Shown here: positions 45,320 through 54,464 of the stretch, in pieces
How positions within the stretch are numbered: the stretch's first letter is position 1
Layout of the letters: every line of letters starts with the position of its first letter
Assembly: GCF_004339095.1 (NCBI RefSeq)
Contig: NZ_SMGQ01000019.1
Span: forward strand, 1 to 64,000
Length of the DNA stretch: 64,000 nucleotides
Direction of reading: 5' to 3'
From: Natranaerovirga hydrolytica
Lineage (GTDB): Bacteria; Bacillota; Clostridia; Lachnospirales; DSM-24629
Program-made: the position numbers and the translations under genes
The notes under the pieces: generated by a model
What the model was told of the DNA's origin: nothing
Databases searched by the model: none
Seen by the model: only the letters and a program-made list of their open reading frames with translations

Positions 45320-46591
45320 TTATTTTATTTCTGATGTTCCATTCATATAGGGTCTTAATACTTCAGGTACGGTTATGCTTCCATCTTTTTGCTGCAAATT
45401 TTCTAAAATAGCTGCAACAGTTCTTCCAACAGCTAATCCGCTTCCATTGATTGTATGGACAAACTTGGCTTTATCTTTTACATTATCTTTATATTTTATA
45501 TTAGCTCTTCTGGCTTGAAAAGCTTCAAAATTACTACAACTACTAATTTCAACATATTTATTATAACTTGGCATCCAAACTTCTATATCATATTTCATAG
45601 CAGCCGTAAAACCTAAATCTCCTATACATATTTTTACCACTCTATAAGGAATTTTTAAAAACTTTAAGACTTCTTCTGCATCACTGGTTAATTTCTCTAA
45701 TTCCTCATATGACTCCTCTGGCTTTACAAATTTTAATAATTCTACTTTGTTAAATTGATGTTGTCTAATAAGGCCTCTCGTATCTCTTCCTGCTGATCCT
45801 GCCTCTGCTCTAAAACAAGCCGTATACGCGCAATGTTTTATAGGCAATTGACTACCGTCTAATATTTGTTCTCTATACATATTGGTAACCGGAACTTCTG
45901 CTGTTGGAACTAAAAAATACTCTGTTCCTTCAACTTTAAATGCATCTTCCTCAAATTTAGGCAATTGACCTGTTCCAATCATACTTCTTCTATGAACCAT
46001 AAATGGTGGAAAAACTTCTGTATACCCATGATGATCCACATGTAAATCTAGCATGAAATTAATTAAAGCTCTTTCTAATCTTGCTCCTAACCCTTTATAT
46101 ACATTGAATCTTGCTCCTGTTATCTTAGCAGCTGTCTCTGCATCAATTAACCCTAATTCTGTACCAATTTCCCAATGAGGTTTTGCTTCAAAGTCAAACT
46201 GAGTTGGCTCACCCCATTTTCTAATCTCTATATTATCTTCGTCTGAATCTCCCATAGGAACAGACTCATTTGGAATGTTCGGTATGGTTAATAAGAAATC
46301 ATTTAATTTTTCTTCTGTTTCTCTTACTTTTGCATCTAATTCTTTTATTTTACTAGACAGTACTTTCATTTCCTCTAGAATATGTTGCACATCTTTTTTT
46401 TCTTTTTTCAATTCTGGTATTTTTTTTGATACTGTATTTTGATGATTTTTAAGTTCTTCTACCTCTTGTAACAAACTGCGTCTTTTTTCGTCTAAGTCTT
46501 TGAACTCGTCTAAATTAAAGTCTTCATTACGTGTTGAAAGTGCTTTTTTAACTTCCTCAAAATTACTTCTTAACAATTTAATATCTAGCAT
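45320..46591 (-). CDS. serS: Seryl-tRNA synthetase
   Basis: A 423-residue class II synthetase. The N-terminal coiled-coil arm (about 30-100) binds tRNA. The catalytic motifs are [34 protein letters not shown] and [17 protein letters not shown]. It is controlled by the T-box leader upstream. It ends beside a shared terminator. Confidence 0.97.
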   Translation of the reverse strand: MLDIKLLRSNFEEVKKALSTRNEDFNLDEFKDLDEKRRSLLQEVEELKNHQNTVSKKIPELKKEKKDVQHILEEMKVLSSKIKELDAKVRETEEKLNDFLLTIPNIPNESVPMGDSDEDNIEIRKWGEPTQFDFEAKPHWEIGTELGLIDAETAAKITGARFNVYKGLGARLERALINFMLDLHVDHHGYTEVFPPFMVHRRSMIGTGQLPKFEEDAFKVEGTEYFLVPTAEVPVTNMYREQILDGSQLPIKHCAYTACFRAEAGSAGRDTRGLIRQHQFNKVELLKFVKPEESYEELEKLTSDAEEVLKFLKIPYRVVKICIGDLGFTAAMKYDIEVWMPSYNKYVEISSCSNFEAFQARRANIKYKDNVKDKAKFVHTINGSGLAVGRTVAAILENLQQKDGSITVPEVLRPYMNGTSEIK

Positions 46592-46624
46592 ACTATAATA
46601 CCTCCTACTATATTTTTATAAATT

Positions 46625-46950
46625 TTTATTTAAAATCTTTTAAAAAAATTGAAAACCCATAAGAACTCATATTTGTAAGTATAAAATTGCAATAAAAAAA
46701 CCTACGACTCCATAATATAATATGGGACGAAGGTTCCGCGTTGCCACCCAAATTGCCAAATAAATAATGACCTCTCATAAGTATGATACAGGATACTAAC
46801 CTTTGACCGTATTCATTATAAACACCATCAACTGCTCGGAAAGTGGAGGGATTACTATACACAACGGTTTTCACCAACCACCGTTTCTCTGTTTGTGCTT
46901 TTATAATCTTAGCTTTCTTCATCGCATTTACTTTATTATTTTATATTCTT
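46625..46950 (-). ncRNA. serS T-box riboswitch leader
   Basis: The T-box core GGGTGGCAACGCGGAACC is on the minus strand at about 46750-46733, followed by TTCGTCCC and a terminator stem that re-pairs ATGGGACGAAGG. The stem I region has AGAGA and GGTTGGTGAAAACC. The serine specifier is most likely UCC at 46847-46845. Uncharged tRNA-Ser binding would allow serS expression. A short ORF over the same bases is not a gene. Confidence 0.92.
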
Positions 46951-46955
46951 ATATT

Positions 46956-46984
46956 ATTATATAAAATTTATTCCCTATTTTCAA
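46956..46984 (-). promoter_or_regulatory. serS T-box promoter
   Basis: On the minus strand, TTGAAA (46984-46979), a 17-bp spacer and TATAAT (46961-46956). The -35 begins just 2 bases beyond the HD-GYP gene end at 46987. Confidence 0.8.
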
Positions 46985-46986
46985 GT

Positions 46987-48048
46987 TTATATTTCCACAG
47001 TATCTATTATAAAAGTTGTCAGTTCTTTTACTAAATCTATTTCTTTCCATTCATTAATTTGATTTCCATTTTTATCTTCTATAATTCTTATTACTGGCCT
47101 TGATGGAATGTTTTTATTTTGTCTTAACACAATACCTTTTTCATTATTATTGGTTATCACACCTATTCCTGAAGGATAAACTGCAATATTTTTTATAAAT
47201 TCCTCTACTAAATCTTTATCGAATAATTTACCACTCTGACTTACTAAATACTCAATAACCTCATAAACTTTATGCGGTTTGCCTTCTATTTTCTTAGTTG
47301 TTAAAAGATCAAAGGTATCACATATTGCTACGATCTTACTTGAATCATGTATTTTCTTGCCTTCCCACCCAAAAGGATAACCTACACCATTAACTCTTTC
47401 GTGATGAGTCAATATAATAACTTTTGATACGGGACTTAACCATATATCTTCTTTTACGGCTTCATATCCATATATTACATGATTTCTGTACTCTTGTTCT
47501 TCCTTATCTGTTCGATTATTTTTTTCTAATATTTCTGGTGGAATCAATACTTTTCCTAAATCATGTAATAACGCACCAATGGCAATATCTTTAATTCTTT
47601 TTCGATTCATTCCAGCTTTTAGAGCTAGCAATACTGCCAATGCACACACATTAACAGAATGTCCATATATATATTCATCTTTTGTTCTTATATCTGTGAT
47701 ATTAACCACAACTTCTTTTTGGTTCAACAAATCTTCTATTATATTTTCAGCAGACATAATCAGTTTATCTAATTCTAGTTTATTTTGCGAACTAAATGTT
47801 TCTATAACATTTTTAATTTCTTTTTTACTTTTTCCTCTTGTTTCTTCTCTTATAGAATCTTGCAGTATGACGCCTTTGGAATACTCGTCAACCACGTAAA
47901 TGTATTCAATGCCTATTTCTTTTAATTTATTGACGTAAGCTTTTTTAATTTGTACTCCTTTAGTCAAAAGAATCATATTTGTGCTTGTATATACTGGTCT
48001 AGCTAAAATTTCATTACCTTTTATTAAGTCTACACTAAGGCGTCTCAT
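46987..48048 (-). CDS. HD-GYP domain protein
   Basis: A 353-residue protein. The central HD-GYP domain (about 115-280) carries the conserved histidines in YGHSVNVCALAV, the LLHDLGKVLIP metal pair and HHERVNGVGYPFG. Such domains degrade cyclic di-GMP. An N-terminal segment of about 110 residues (DUF3391-like position) is of unknown fold. No GGDEF gene is in the window. It reads toward serS. Confidence 0.88.
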   Translation of the reverse strand: MRRLSVDLIKGNEILARPVYTSTNMILLTKGVQIKKAYVNKLKEIGIEYIYVVDEYSKGVILQDSIREETRGKSKKEIKNVIETFSSQNKLELDKLIMSAENIIEDLLNQKEVVVNITDIRTKDEYIYGHSVNVCALAVLLALKAGMNRKRIKDIAIGALLHDLGKVLIPPEILEKNNRTDKEEQEYRNHVIYGYEAVKEDIWLSPVSKVIILTHHERVNGVGYPFGWEGKKIHDSSKIVAICDTFDLLTTKKIEGKPHKVYEVIEYLVSQSGKLFDKDLVEEFIKNIAVYPSGIGVITNNNEKGIVLRQNKNIPSRPVIRIIEDKNGNQINEWKEIDLVKELTTFIIDTVEI

Positions 48049-48186
48049 AATATACTAACAACTCCTTAACCACCTTGTATGATATAACTTATGTGATCTC
48101 GTACTTTATACCATTAAATAAAATAATTTTTTTAAAAACATTTAATAATTTTTTGTATAAACACATATTATTTGGTTATCATTATA

Positions 48187-48314
48187 ATGTACCATTAAGT
48201 ATTAAACATAATGCTTTTGAGGAATTTGATCGGAAATAACCTCTCATTATGGTACATCATCTAATACCCCCCTCAACCTGCGACTTCTTCCCCCCAGAAT
48301 CGCAGGTATTTTTT
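48187..48314 (+). ncRNA. Possible structured RNA with terminator
   Basis: On the plus strand, a 9-bp perfect inverted repeat ATGTACCAT (48187-48195) and ATGGTACAT (48249-48257) encloses a GAGG...CCTC stem. It is followed by a strong hairpin, ACCTGCGA (48276-48283) and TCGCAGGT (48300-48307), and a T-run (48309-48314). Two C6 runs lie between and inside. I found no convincing promoter, and the plus-strand reading is suggested only by the T-run. The rest of the 48049-48312 gap shows no gene. Confidence 0.35.
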
Positions 48315-49116
48315 ATCCAATAAACTGCTCTATAGCTTCTGCAACACCATCCTTATCATTATCATTCTTTGTAATATAGTTTGCATGTTTTTTAATTTCT
48401 TCATTTCCATTTTTCATTGCAATTCCTAAACCTGCTTTTTTTATCATAGAAATATCATTATACGAATCTCCTATTGCCATTATTTCATTCTTACTAATAT
48501 CCAAAGATTTAGCTAACTCAAGTAAGCTAATGCCTTTGTCCGTGTTTTTATTTAAAAATTCCAAATAGTATGGCTTAGAGAAGAATATGTTTAATTTTTC
48601 ACCTATATATATGTCTAATTCCTTTTTAATATTATTTAATACATCTGCTTCATTGTTAAATAATACTTTTATAGACCCTTTAGCAATAACCTCTTTTAAG
48701 TCCCTAACTTTCACTGCATTAAGGCCTGACAATTTTTCATATTCTTTGGTTCTATCGTCATATTTTTCTACAATTATTTTATCGTCCAGATATAACTGTA
48801 CATTAAGTTCTTTTTTTCTTCCATAATCAATTAGTTCTTTTACATAAAAAGGCTCAACATATTTTTCTAAAATATACTTTTTATTTCTAATATCAAATAT
48901 CATCGCTCCATTATAAGATATTAAAAATTCATCACATCCTCTTATTTTTAAATCATTAATATAATTTAAAATAGATAAAGATGATCTCCCTGAGCAAAAA
49001 ACTATTTTTACACCTTGATTCGCTGCATATTCAATCCTATTTTTATTTTTATCAGAGATACTCAAATCTCCTCTTAAAAGTGTATCATCCATGTCTATTG
49101 CGAATAACTTATACAT
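48313..49116 (-). CDS. Cof-type HAD-IIB phosphatase
   Basis: A 267-residue HAD hydrolase with a type IIB cap. The catalytic motif is FAIDMDDTLLRGDLSIS, with GRSSLS, and late MAIGDSYNDISMIKKAGLGIAM. Substrate unknown; such proteins dephosphorylate sugar phosphates or cofactors. It has a normal length. It is 31 bases after the YkuS-like gene and could be in the same transcript. Confidence 0.92.
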   Translation of the reverse strand: MYKLFAIDMDDTLLRGDLSISDKNKNRIEYAANQGVKIVFCSGRSSLSILNYINDLKIRGCDEFLISYNGAMIFDIRNKKYILEKYVEPFYVKELIDYGRKKELNVQLYLDDKIIVEKYDDRTKEYEKLSGLNAVKVRDLKEVIAKGSIKVLFNNEADVLNNIKKELDIYIGEKLNIFFSKPYYLEFLNKNTDKGISLLELAKSLDISKNEIMAIGDSYNDISMIKKAGLGIAMKNGNEEIKKHANYITKNDNDKDGVAEAIEQFIG

Positions 49117-49147
49117 ACAGTTTATTTCCTTTCAATATTTCCTCACA

Positions 49148-49390
49148 TTAGAATAATGCCGAATATCTTTTTTCTAATATTATATTTTCAATTTCTTCTA
49201 TTGTTTTATTGTTAGCATTAATGATAAAAACTTTATCCTCAAAACTATCCATCTGATTCAGTAAACCTTCATACAAAGACGCTTGATAAATATATACATC
49301 TGATTGACTCACATCATAAGTTACATTATACCCTTTTTTAAGTAACTGAGTATATAATTCTTCTAGACCATATTCCAATCCAATTTTCAA
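49148..49390 (-). CDS. YkuS/UPF0180-like small protein
   Basis: An 80-residue protein (KIGLEYGLEELYTQLLKKGYNVTYDVSQSDVYIYQ) with one alpha/beta unit, resembling the UPF0180 (YkuS) family in length and opening. It starts at TTG 49390, 5 bases after a strong AGGAGGTGA. The role is unknown. It is upstream of the HAD phosphatase and separated from DUF4446 by a dispersed repeat. The family match is by general pattern only. Confidence 0.55.
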   Translation of the reverse strand: MKIGLEYGLEELYTQLLKKGYNVTYDVSQSDVYIYQASLYEGLLNQMDSFEDKVFIINANNKTIEEIENIILEKRYSALF

Positions 49391-49439
49391 AAAATCACCT
49401 CCTAGTAAAATTATTTACTAAGAGGCGCTAAATTATGAT

Positions 49440-49478
49440 AACTTGTGTCTCTTTCATCATCAAGAGGCATAAGTAAAG
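49440..49478. repeat. Dispersed palindromic repeat, copy F
   Basis: AACTTGTGTCTCTT, TCATCATC, AAGAGGCATAAGT forms a hairpin like the first module of copies B and E. Between the DUF4446 gene end and the YkuS-like gene start. Confidence 0.55.
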
Positions 49479-49487
49479 TAAATCTAT

Positions 49488-49985
49488 TTAATTATTTTTC
49501 ATAGATTGGTTCAAAGCCTCTTCTTCTTCTTTGGATAATTGAATCATAGACTTGCCTTCTTCTATTTTTTTTAGATAGGTGTAACTGCCTTCTCTGCTAT
49601 GAATTACATTAATAATAAACCCATCTTTTTTTGATGTAAGTAAAGACAATGCAAAACTGGTATCTCCACTCATTTCTTTAAATGCATTGTATTTAACTAT
49701 ACCAATGTGTTGAAACGTTTCTTTAATTGTTTCATCCATAGCAATATGCTTATTTTCTAGTCCTTCTACTGCATGATTTATTTTCTCAATTTGATTCATC
49801 TGGTCAACTAGCAATTTTTCAATATCTTTTTCGCCATTTTTCATAAAAAAATTATATTTCTTTTTTAATTTACTTACTCTTACTTGTTGAATGATATTTA
49901 AGATAATAAATAATAATAACAGTATGGGTATAGCAAATAATATATATCTTTCATAGTATCTTATATAAAAATCAAAAATGTCCAT
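49488..49985 (-). CDS. DUF4446 family membrane protein
   Basis: A 165-residue protein: one N-terminal membrane segment (about 12-35), a coiled-coil region (about 40-95), and a C-terminal beta-type domain with KYNAFKEMSGDTSFALSLLTSKKDGFIINVIHSREGSYTYLK. This is the DUF4446 family regularly found behind parB in clostridia. It follows parB by 9 bases, so they are probably cotranscribed. Function unknown. Confidence 0.8.
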   Translation of the reverse strand: MDIFDFYIRYYERYILFAIPILLLLFIILNIIQQVRVSKLKKKYNFFMKNGEKDIEKLLVDQMNQIEKINHAVEGLENKHIAMDETIKETFQHIGIVKYNAFKEMSGDTSFALSLLTSKKDGFIINVIHSREGSYTYLKKIEEGKSMIQLSKEEEEALNQSMKNN

Positions 49986-49994
49986 ACACTCACC

Positions 49995-50861
49995 TTAATT
50001 TCTTTCTCCAATAATATCAATGATATTCTCTAGTTCTTCTTGGGAATAATACTCTATTTCTATTTTACCTTTTTTATTAGACTTTTTTATTATTCTAACC
50101 TTTGTTCCAAGTACTTCTTTCATTTTTTCTTCGATTTCTTTATAAACAGGATCTTCTTTTTTTATGTTTTTTTCTTCTTTTTTTGGTTTTTTAAGTTCCT
50201 TTACGAGCTTTTCAGTTTCTCTCACACTTAATTTTTCATCAAAAATTTTATTAGCGATATCAAATTGCACATCCTTATTTTCAATGCTTAACAATGTTCG
50301 ACAATGACCACTTGACAACATATCATCCATAATCATGTCTTGAACACGTTCATCTAGATTAAGCAATCTTAATACATTAGAAATCGCTGATCTACTTTTT
50401 GACACTTTATCTGCTAAGTCATCTTGTTTTAAATTAAAATCATAAATAAGTTTTTTATATGCTTTTGCTTCTTCAATAGGATTAAGATTCTCTCTTTGAA
50501 TATTTTCTATTAAAGATATCTCAAGAATTTCTTGCTTGTTATAGCCTTTAATAATGACCGGTACTTCTTTTAACCCAGCTAATTTTGATGCTCTCCACCT
50601 TCGTTCACCTGCAATGATAGAATAATAATCATTTTCTTTTTGAACCAAGATAGGCTGTATAATACCATATTGTTTTATGGATTCTGATAATTCATTTAGG
50701 GTATCTTCATCAAATTTTTTTCTTGGCTGATCCCTATTAGGTTCCACCCTATTAATATCCAATACTATAATTTTATCTTTTGATACATTCACACTATCTT
50801 CATTTATGTTTTCAGTTATAAGAGCTGATAAACCTTTTCCCAAACCCTTTTTACTTGCCAC
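49995..50861 (-). CDS. parB: Chromosome partitioning protein ParB (Spo0J)
   Basis: A 288-residue ParB: N-terminal CTP-binding domain with the IAGERRWRA motif, PNRDQPRKKFD and NIQRENLNPIEEA, central helix-turn-helix (LADKVSKSRSAISNVLRLL) and C-terminal dimerisation domain. It loads as a clamp at parS and recruits SMC. Two parS sites lie within 2 kb. Coupled to parA (1-base gap). Confidence 0.95.
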   Translation of the reverse strand: MASKKGLGKGLSALITENINEDSVNVSKDKIIVLDINRVEPNRDQPRKKFDEDTLNELSESIKQYGIIQPILVQKENDYYSIIAGERRWRASKLAGLKEVPVIIKGYNKQEILEISLIENIQRENLNPIEEAKAYKKLIYDFNLKQDDLADKVSKSRSAISNVLRLLNLDERVQDMIMDDMLSSGHCRTLLSIENKDVQFDIANKIFDEKLSVRETEKLVKELKKPKKEEKNIKKEDPVYKEIEEKMKEVLGTKVRIIKKSNKKGKIEIEYYSQEELENIIDIIGERN

Positions 50862-50862
50862 T

Positions 50863-51630
50863 TTATTCTTCCTTTCTATTTATAACTTCTTCTGCCAAAA
50901 GTCTATAGCTTTCTGCTCCTTTAGAAGTTGAGTCATACTCATTAATGGGCATACCATGACTTGGTGCTTCACCTAATCGAACATTTCTTGGGATAATTGT
51001 TTTATATACGTTTGTATGTAAGTTTTTCTTTACTTCTTCTACTACTTGTAAAGACAAATTTGTTCTAGCATCATACATTGTAAAAACAACACCCTCTATT
51101 TCAAGATTATCATTTAATCTATTTTTAACCAAATTAATCGTGTTAATGAGTTGAGTTAATCCTTCTAAAGCATAAAACTCACATTGTATTGGTACCAAAA
51201 CAGTATCTGCTGTTGTCAAAGCATTTAATGTTAATATACTTAAGGAAGGTGGACAGTCTATAATAATAAAATCATATTCCTTTTTTATATTTTCGATACT
51301 GTCCTTCAGAATAAATTCTCTTCTTTTTCTATTTATAAGTTCTATCTCTGCTCCTGCTAAATCAACATTTGCAGGCAACAAAGATAAATTGTTATATACA
51401 TTATGTATGATTAATTCATCTAACTGACTTTCATCAAGCATTAGATGATAAATGGTATTATTTAATTTTGTTTTGTCAATACCTAATCCACTAGTTGTAT
51501 TACCTTGTGGATCAATATCAATGGTAAGCACTTTTTTCCCTTTTTCCGCTAAAGATGCTGATAAATTTACAGCAGTTGTTGTCTTACCAACACCACCTTT
51601 TTGATTTGCAACTGCAATGATTCGGCTCAT
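50863..51630 (-). CDS. parA: Chromosome partitioning ATPase ParA (Soj)
   Basis: A 255-residue Walker-type ATPase: ANQKGGVGKTTTAVNL with the deviant P-loop, DIDPQGNTTSGLG and IIIDCPPSLSILTLNAL. It positions origins and in Bacillus also modulates DnaA. The start is ATG at 51630, 7 bases after GGGGG; a longer form from 51651 is less likely. The next gene is parB. Confidence 0.95.
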   Translation of the reverse strand: MSRIIAVANQKGGVGKTTTAVNLSASLAEKGKKVLTIDIDPQGNTTSGLGIDKTKLNNTIYHLMLDESQLDELIIHNVYNNLSLLPANVDLAGAEIELINRKRREFILKDSIENIKKEYDFIIIDCPPSLSILTLNALTTADTVLVPIQCEFYALEGLTQLINTINLVKNRLNDNLEIEGVVFTMYDARTNLSLQVVEEVKKNLHTNVYKTIIPRNVRLGEAPSHGMPINEYDSTSKGAESYRLLAEEVINRKEE

Positions 51631-51740
51631 AAACAGACCCCCTATAAACATGACCTTGATTTTAATTATATCACATTTGCTTGTATTTTGTTATATGTTT
51701 TTAATTTTTTACTCGGATTTTTAAGAAAAGCTCTTTTATA

Positions 51741-51782
51741 AAAAAGTCATGGATGTTTCACGTGAAACATCCATGACTTTTT
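51741..51782. promoter_or_regulatory. parS centromere site in a 42-bp palindrome (also terminator-like)
   Basis: The exact parS sequence TGTTTCACGTGAAACA is at 51754-51769. The palindrome continues outward without mismatch over 42 bp, arms 51741-51760 and 51763-51782. It is flanked on both sides by A/T-runs suited to an intrinsic terminator. It lies between the NERD gene end and the parA start. Confidence 0.93.
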
Positions 51783-51807
51783 TTATAAACACTGCTTATA
51801 CAACCAC

Positions 51808-52389
51808 CTATCTCGATATTTTTTTTATTATCTTTTTTAGCTTATTTTTCTTTATTCTATTTTTCTCATTTTTTTTAATGAATTGAATCACATCACTTAT
51901 ATCATGAATAGTACCTACTCTTATATCATCTACAAAAACGTTGACATTCTCATTGGAAAAAACAATATAGCTATATACTGGTACATTTTTATACCCATTT
52001 AACCTTAAGTGATGCTTAAGGCATTTTATATGTCCTTCATTTTGCATTAAGGGATTATAAAACCTTTGCTTACCGTTATTTTTAATCTGCACCCAATATT
52101 TGTCTTCGACGCTACCTTTGACAACTCCAGTAAGGTGTTTGTTTTCTATACACAACAATCCTTTACTGGTGATAATTAGAAAATCAATTTCCGTTGTGGT
52201 ATTATATAAAGGCAATCGTAAGTTCTTAAATACATAACGATTCCCTTTTGTTACTCTTTTTTTTATAAATCTAAAGGTTAGCTCTTCACCATAATTACCT
52301 GCTTTTTTCTTTCTATAATTAATTATTATATTTCTAATAATAATTATACTGATTATACTGGTACCAAAATATAAAATATATTCTTCCAT
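51808..52389 (-). CDS. NERD domain protein, membrane-anchored
   Basis: A 193-residue protein with an N-terminal membrane segment (about 4-24), then a NERD (nuclease-related) domain: GNYGEELTFRFIKK, TTTEIDFLIITSKGLLCIENKHLTG and YNPLMQNEGHIKCLKHHL. The EID...ExK arrangement is the nuclease-like core. It stands between argS and parA, with parS sites on both sides. Function unknown. AGGAG precedes the ATG. Confidence 0.88.
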   Translation of the reverse strand: MEEYILYFGTSIISIIIIRNIIINYRKKKAGNYGEELTFRFIKKRVTKGNRYVFKNLRLPLYNTTTEIDFLIITSKGLLCIENKHLTGVVKGSVEDKYWVQIKNNGKQRFYNPLMQNEGHIKCLKHHLRLNGYKNVPVYSYIVFSNENVNVFVDDIRVGTIHDISDVIQFIKKNEKNRIKKNKLKKIIKKISR

Positions 52390-52440
52390 AAAAACTCCTA
52401 GCGCATTTTTTATTTATTTTTTCTATTATAATAAAACATT

Positions 52441-52622
52441 AGAGTATTTCATAAGAAATACTCTCAGACTGTAGACAAACTCATATGAACAAGGATTTTT
52501 ATTATATATAAGTGTAATAGTGTAGCCAAGGATGGTTGCGGGTTTCTGAAACTTATATATAATAAAATTTCCTTCACCACCTAGAATATATCAAAAGAGT
52601 ATTTCACAAGAAATACTCTTTT
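52441..52622. repeat. Hairpin-flanked element between argS and the NERD gene
   Basis: Two near-identical 24-bp hairpins, AGAGTATTTC-ATAA-GAAATACTCT (52441-52464) and the same with ACAA (52596-52619), flank a large hairpin. That hairpin has arms 52491-52513 and 52551-52574, about 22 paired bases, with a 37-base loop. The right-hand copy with its T-run probably terminates argS on the minus strand. It looks like a small mobile-type element or structured RNA, but no source is identified. Confidence 0.6.
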
Positions 52623-52655
52623 GTTTTTTGCTTTATTTTGTTATGGTTTCATTTA

Positions 52656-52671
52656 TGTTTCACGTGAAACA
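52656..52671. promoter_or_regulatory. Second parS site
   Basis: The exact 16-bp TGTTTCACGTGAAACA, starting 3 bases beyond the argS stop codon. Unlike the first site it is not embedded in a longer palindrome. Confidence 0.92.
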
Positions 52672-52674
52672 TTC

Positions 52675-54369
52675 TTACATTTTTTCAGGAGCTTCAATAC
52701 CTATTAGACCTAGTCCAGATTTAATAATATCTTTCACCATATATACTAAAAGCAACCTTGCATTTTTCACTTTATTATCTTCTACAATAATTTGATTATC
52801 ATGATAAAATTTATTAAATGCTTGTGCTAAATCCACGACATACCTAGATATTAAATAAGGTTCAAGTTTATTGGCACTGTCTATAATAACCTGTGGAAAT
52901 TTATTAATTTCTTTTAATAATGCAAATGTACTTGCTTCTGTATATAGACCATAGTCTACTTCATCATCTTTATTGAACTCATAATTCGCCTTTGATAAAA
53001 CACTTGCAGCCCTTGTATGTGTATACTGAACATAAGGACCTGTTTCACCATCAAAGTTAAGTACTTTATCCCAAGAAAAGACAACGTCCTTAATTCGAGA
53101 ATTATAAAGATCATTAAAAATAATAGCGCCTACACCAATTTGTTTTGCAACATTTTCTTTGTTATCTAAATGAGGATTTTTTTCTTCAATAATGGCTTTC
53201 GTTTTATCGGTTGATTGATTTAATAAATCCTCCACTAGTATTACATTCCCTTTTCTAGAAGACAATTTTCCTTCTTCCATTCTTACCAAACCATAAGGAA
53301 CATGTTCTAAATCCTTACTCCACTGATGCCCCATTTTCTCAATCACTTTAAACCACTGAGAAAAATGAAGTTTTTGCTCTAATCCAGTTACATATAAACA
53401 TTTATGGAAATCATAAGTTTTCTTTCTATACATAGCAGCTGCAATATCTCTTGTTGCATACAAACTACTTCCATCTTTTTTAGTGATTAAACATGGTGGC
53501 ATATCATATTCATCAAGGTTAACAACTTTTGCACCTTCACTGGATTCCAATATGCCTTTACTATTAATTTCCTCTATAACACCCTCTGCTTTATCTATAT
53601 AAAAGCTTTCACCTGCATAAGAGTCAAATTCTATATTTAACATTTTGTAGACACGTTCAAATTCATTTAAACTGATTTCTTTAAACCATTTCCATAATTC
53701 TAAAGCTTCTTCATTTCCCAATTCCATTTTTACAAACCATTCTCTTGCTTCATCTTCAAGCTCTGGATTTTTTTCTGCTTCATCATGGAATTTTACATAA
53801 ATACTGGTTAATTCATCTATACCATTTTCTAATACTTTATCTTTATTTCCCCATTTTTTATAGGCTACAATCAACTTTCCAAATTGAGTTCCCCAGTCAC
53901 CTAAATGATTAATACCCACGGATTTATATCCTAACATATTAAATATATTGTATAGAGCATTACCTATAATGGTTGTTCTTAAGTGACCTATATGAAATTT
54001 TTTTGCAATATTTGGAGAAGAGTAATCAATTACAATAGATTTATTAGCTCCTATATTGGATTGCCCATACATTTGAGTGTTTTTATAATCTTCTATAATC
54101 AGCTGCGCATATTTTTCTTTTGATACAAAGAAATTAATATATGGACCCATTGGTTGGGTTTTTTCAATAAAATCTACAGCCTTAAAATCTTGGGCAATTT
54201 CTTGTGCAATAATATGTGGTGCTTTCTTATAAGACTTAGCTAATGCAAAACATGGAAAAGCATAATCTCCCATATCAGTTTTTGGAGGAATTTCTAAAAC
54301 ATCATTTATTTCCTCATATGATAAATCTTCTATATGATCTTCTAAATATTTTACAATTAAATTTCTCAT
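52675..54369 (-). CDS. argS: Arginyl-tRNA synthetase
   Basis: A 564-residue class I synthetase: N-terminal additional domain, SPNIAKKFHIGHLRTTIIGNAL (HIGH motif) and LSSRKGN (KMSKS region), then the helical anticodon-binding domain ending GIEAPEKM. Normal length. It has an AAAGGAT ribosome binding site. Two downstream signals, parS and the hairpin terminator, follow its stop codon. Confidence 0.96.
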   Translation of the reverse strand: MRNLIVKYLEDHIEDLSYEEINDVLEIPPKTDMGDYAFPCFALAKSYKKAPHIIAQEIAQDFKAVDFIEKTQPMGPYINFFVSKEKYAQLIIEDYKNTQMYGQSNIGANKSIVIDYSSPNIAKKFHIGHLRTTIIGNALYNIFNMLGYKSVGINHLGDWGTQFGKLIVAYKKWGNKDKVLENGIDELTSIYVKFHDEAEKNPELEDEAREWFVKMELGNEEALELWKWFKEISLNEFERVYKMLNIEFDSYAGESFYIDKAEGVIEEINSKGILESSEGAKVVNLDEYDMPPCLITKKDGSSLYATRDIAAAMYRKKTYDFHKCLYVTGLEQKLHFSQWFKVIEKMGHQWSKDLEHVPYGLVRMEEGKLSSRKGNVILVEDLLNQSTDKTKAIIEEKNPHLDNKENVAKQIGVGAIIFNDLYNSRIKDVVFSWDKVLNFDGETGPYVQYTHTRAASVLSKANYEFNKDDEVDYGLYTEASTFALLKEINKFPQVIIDSANKLEPYLISRYVVDLAQAFNKFYHDNQIIVEDNKVKNARLLLVYMVKDIIKSGLGLIGIEAPEKM

Positions 54370-54464
54370 TTATCCCGATCCTTTCATTTTAAAAATCTCC
54401 CGTCTTAGACGAGAGATATTTTATATATCATAAAAAGTATACAATATTAGTTATAGTTTGTCTA

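Noticed and set aside
46626-46922. A 98-residue minus-strand ORF upstream of serS
   Set aside because: It covers the T-box leader; the apparent protein is a translation of the conserved RNA.
48255-48275. Cyclic di-GMP riboswitch ahead of the HD-GYP gene
   Set aside because: No conserved GEMM-I or GEMM-II core can be seen in the region.
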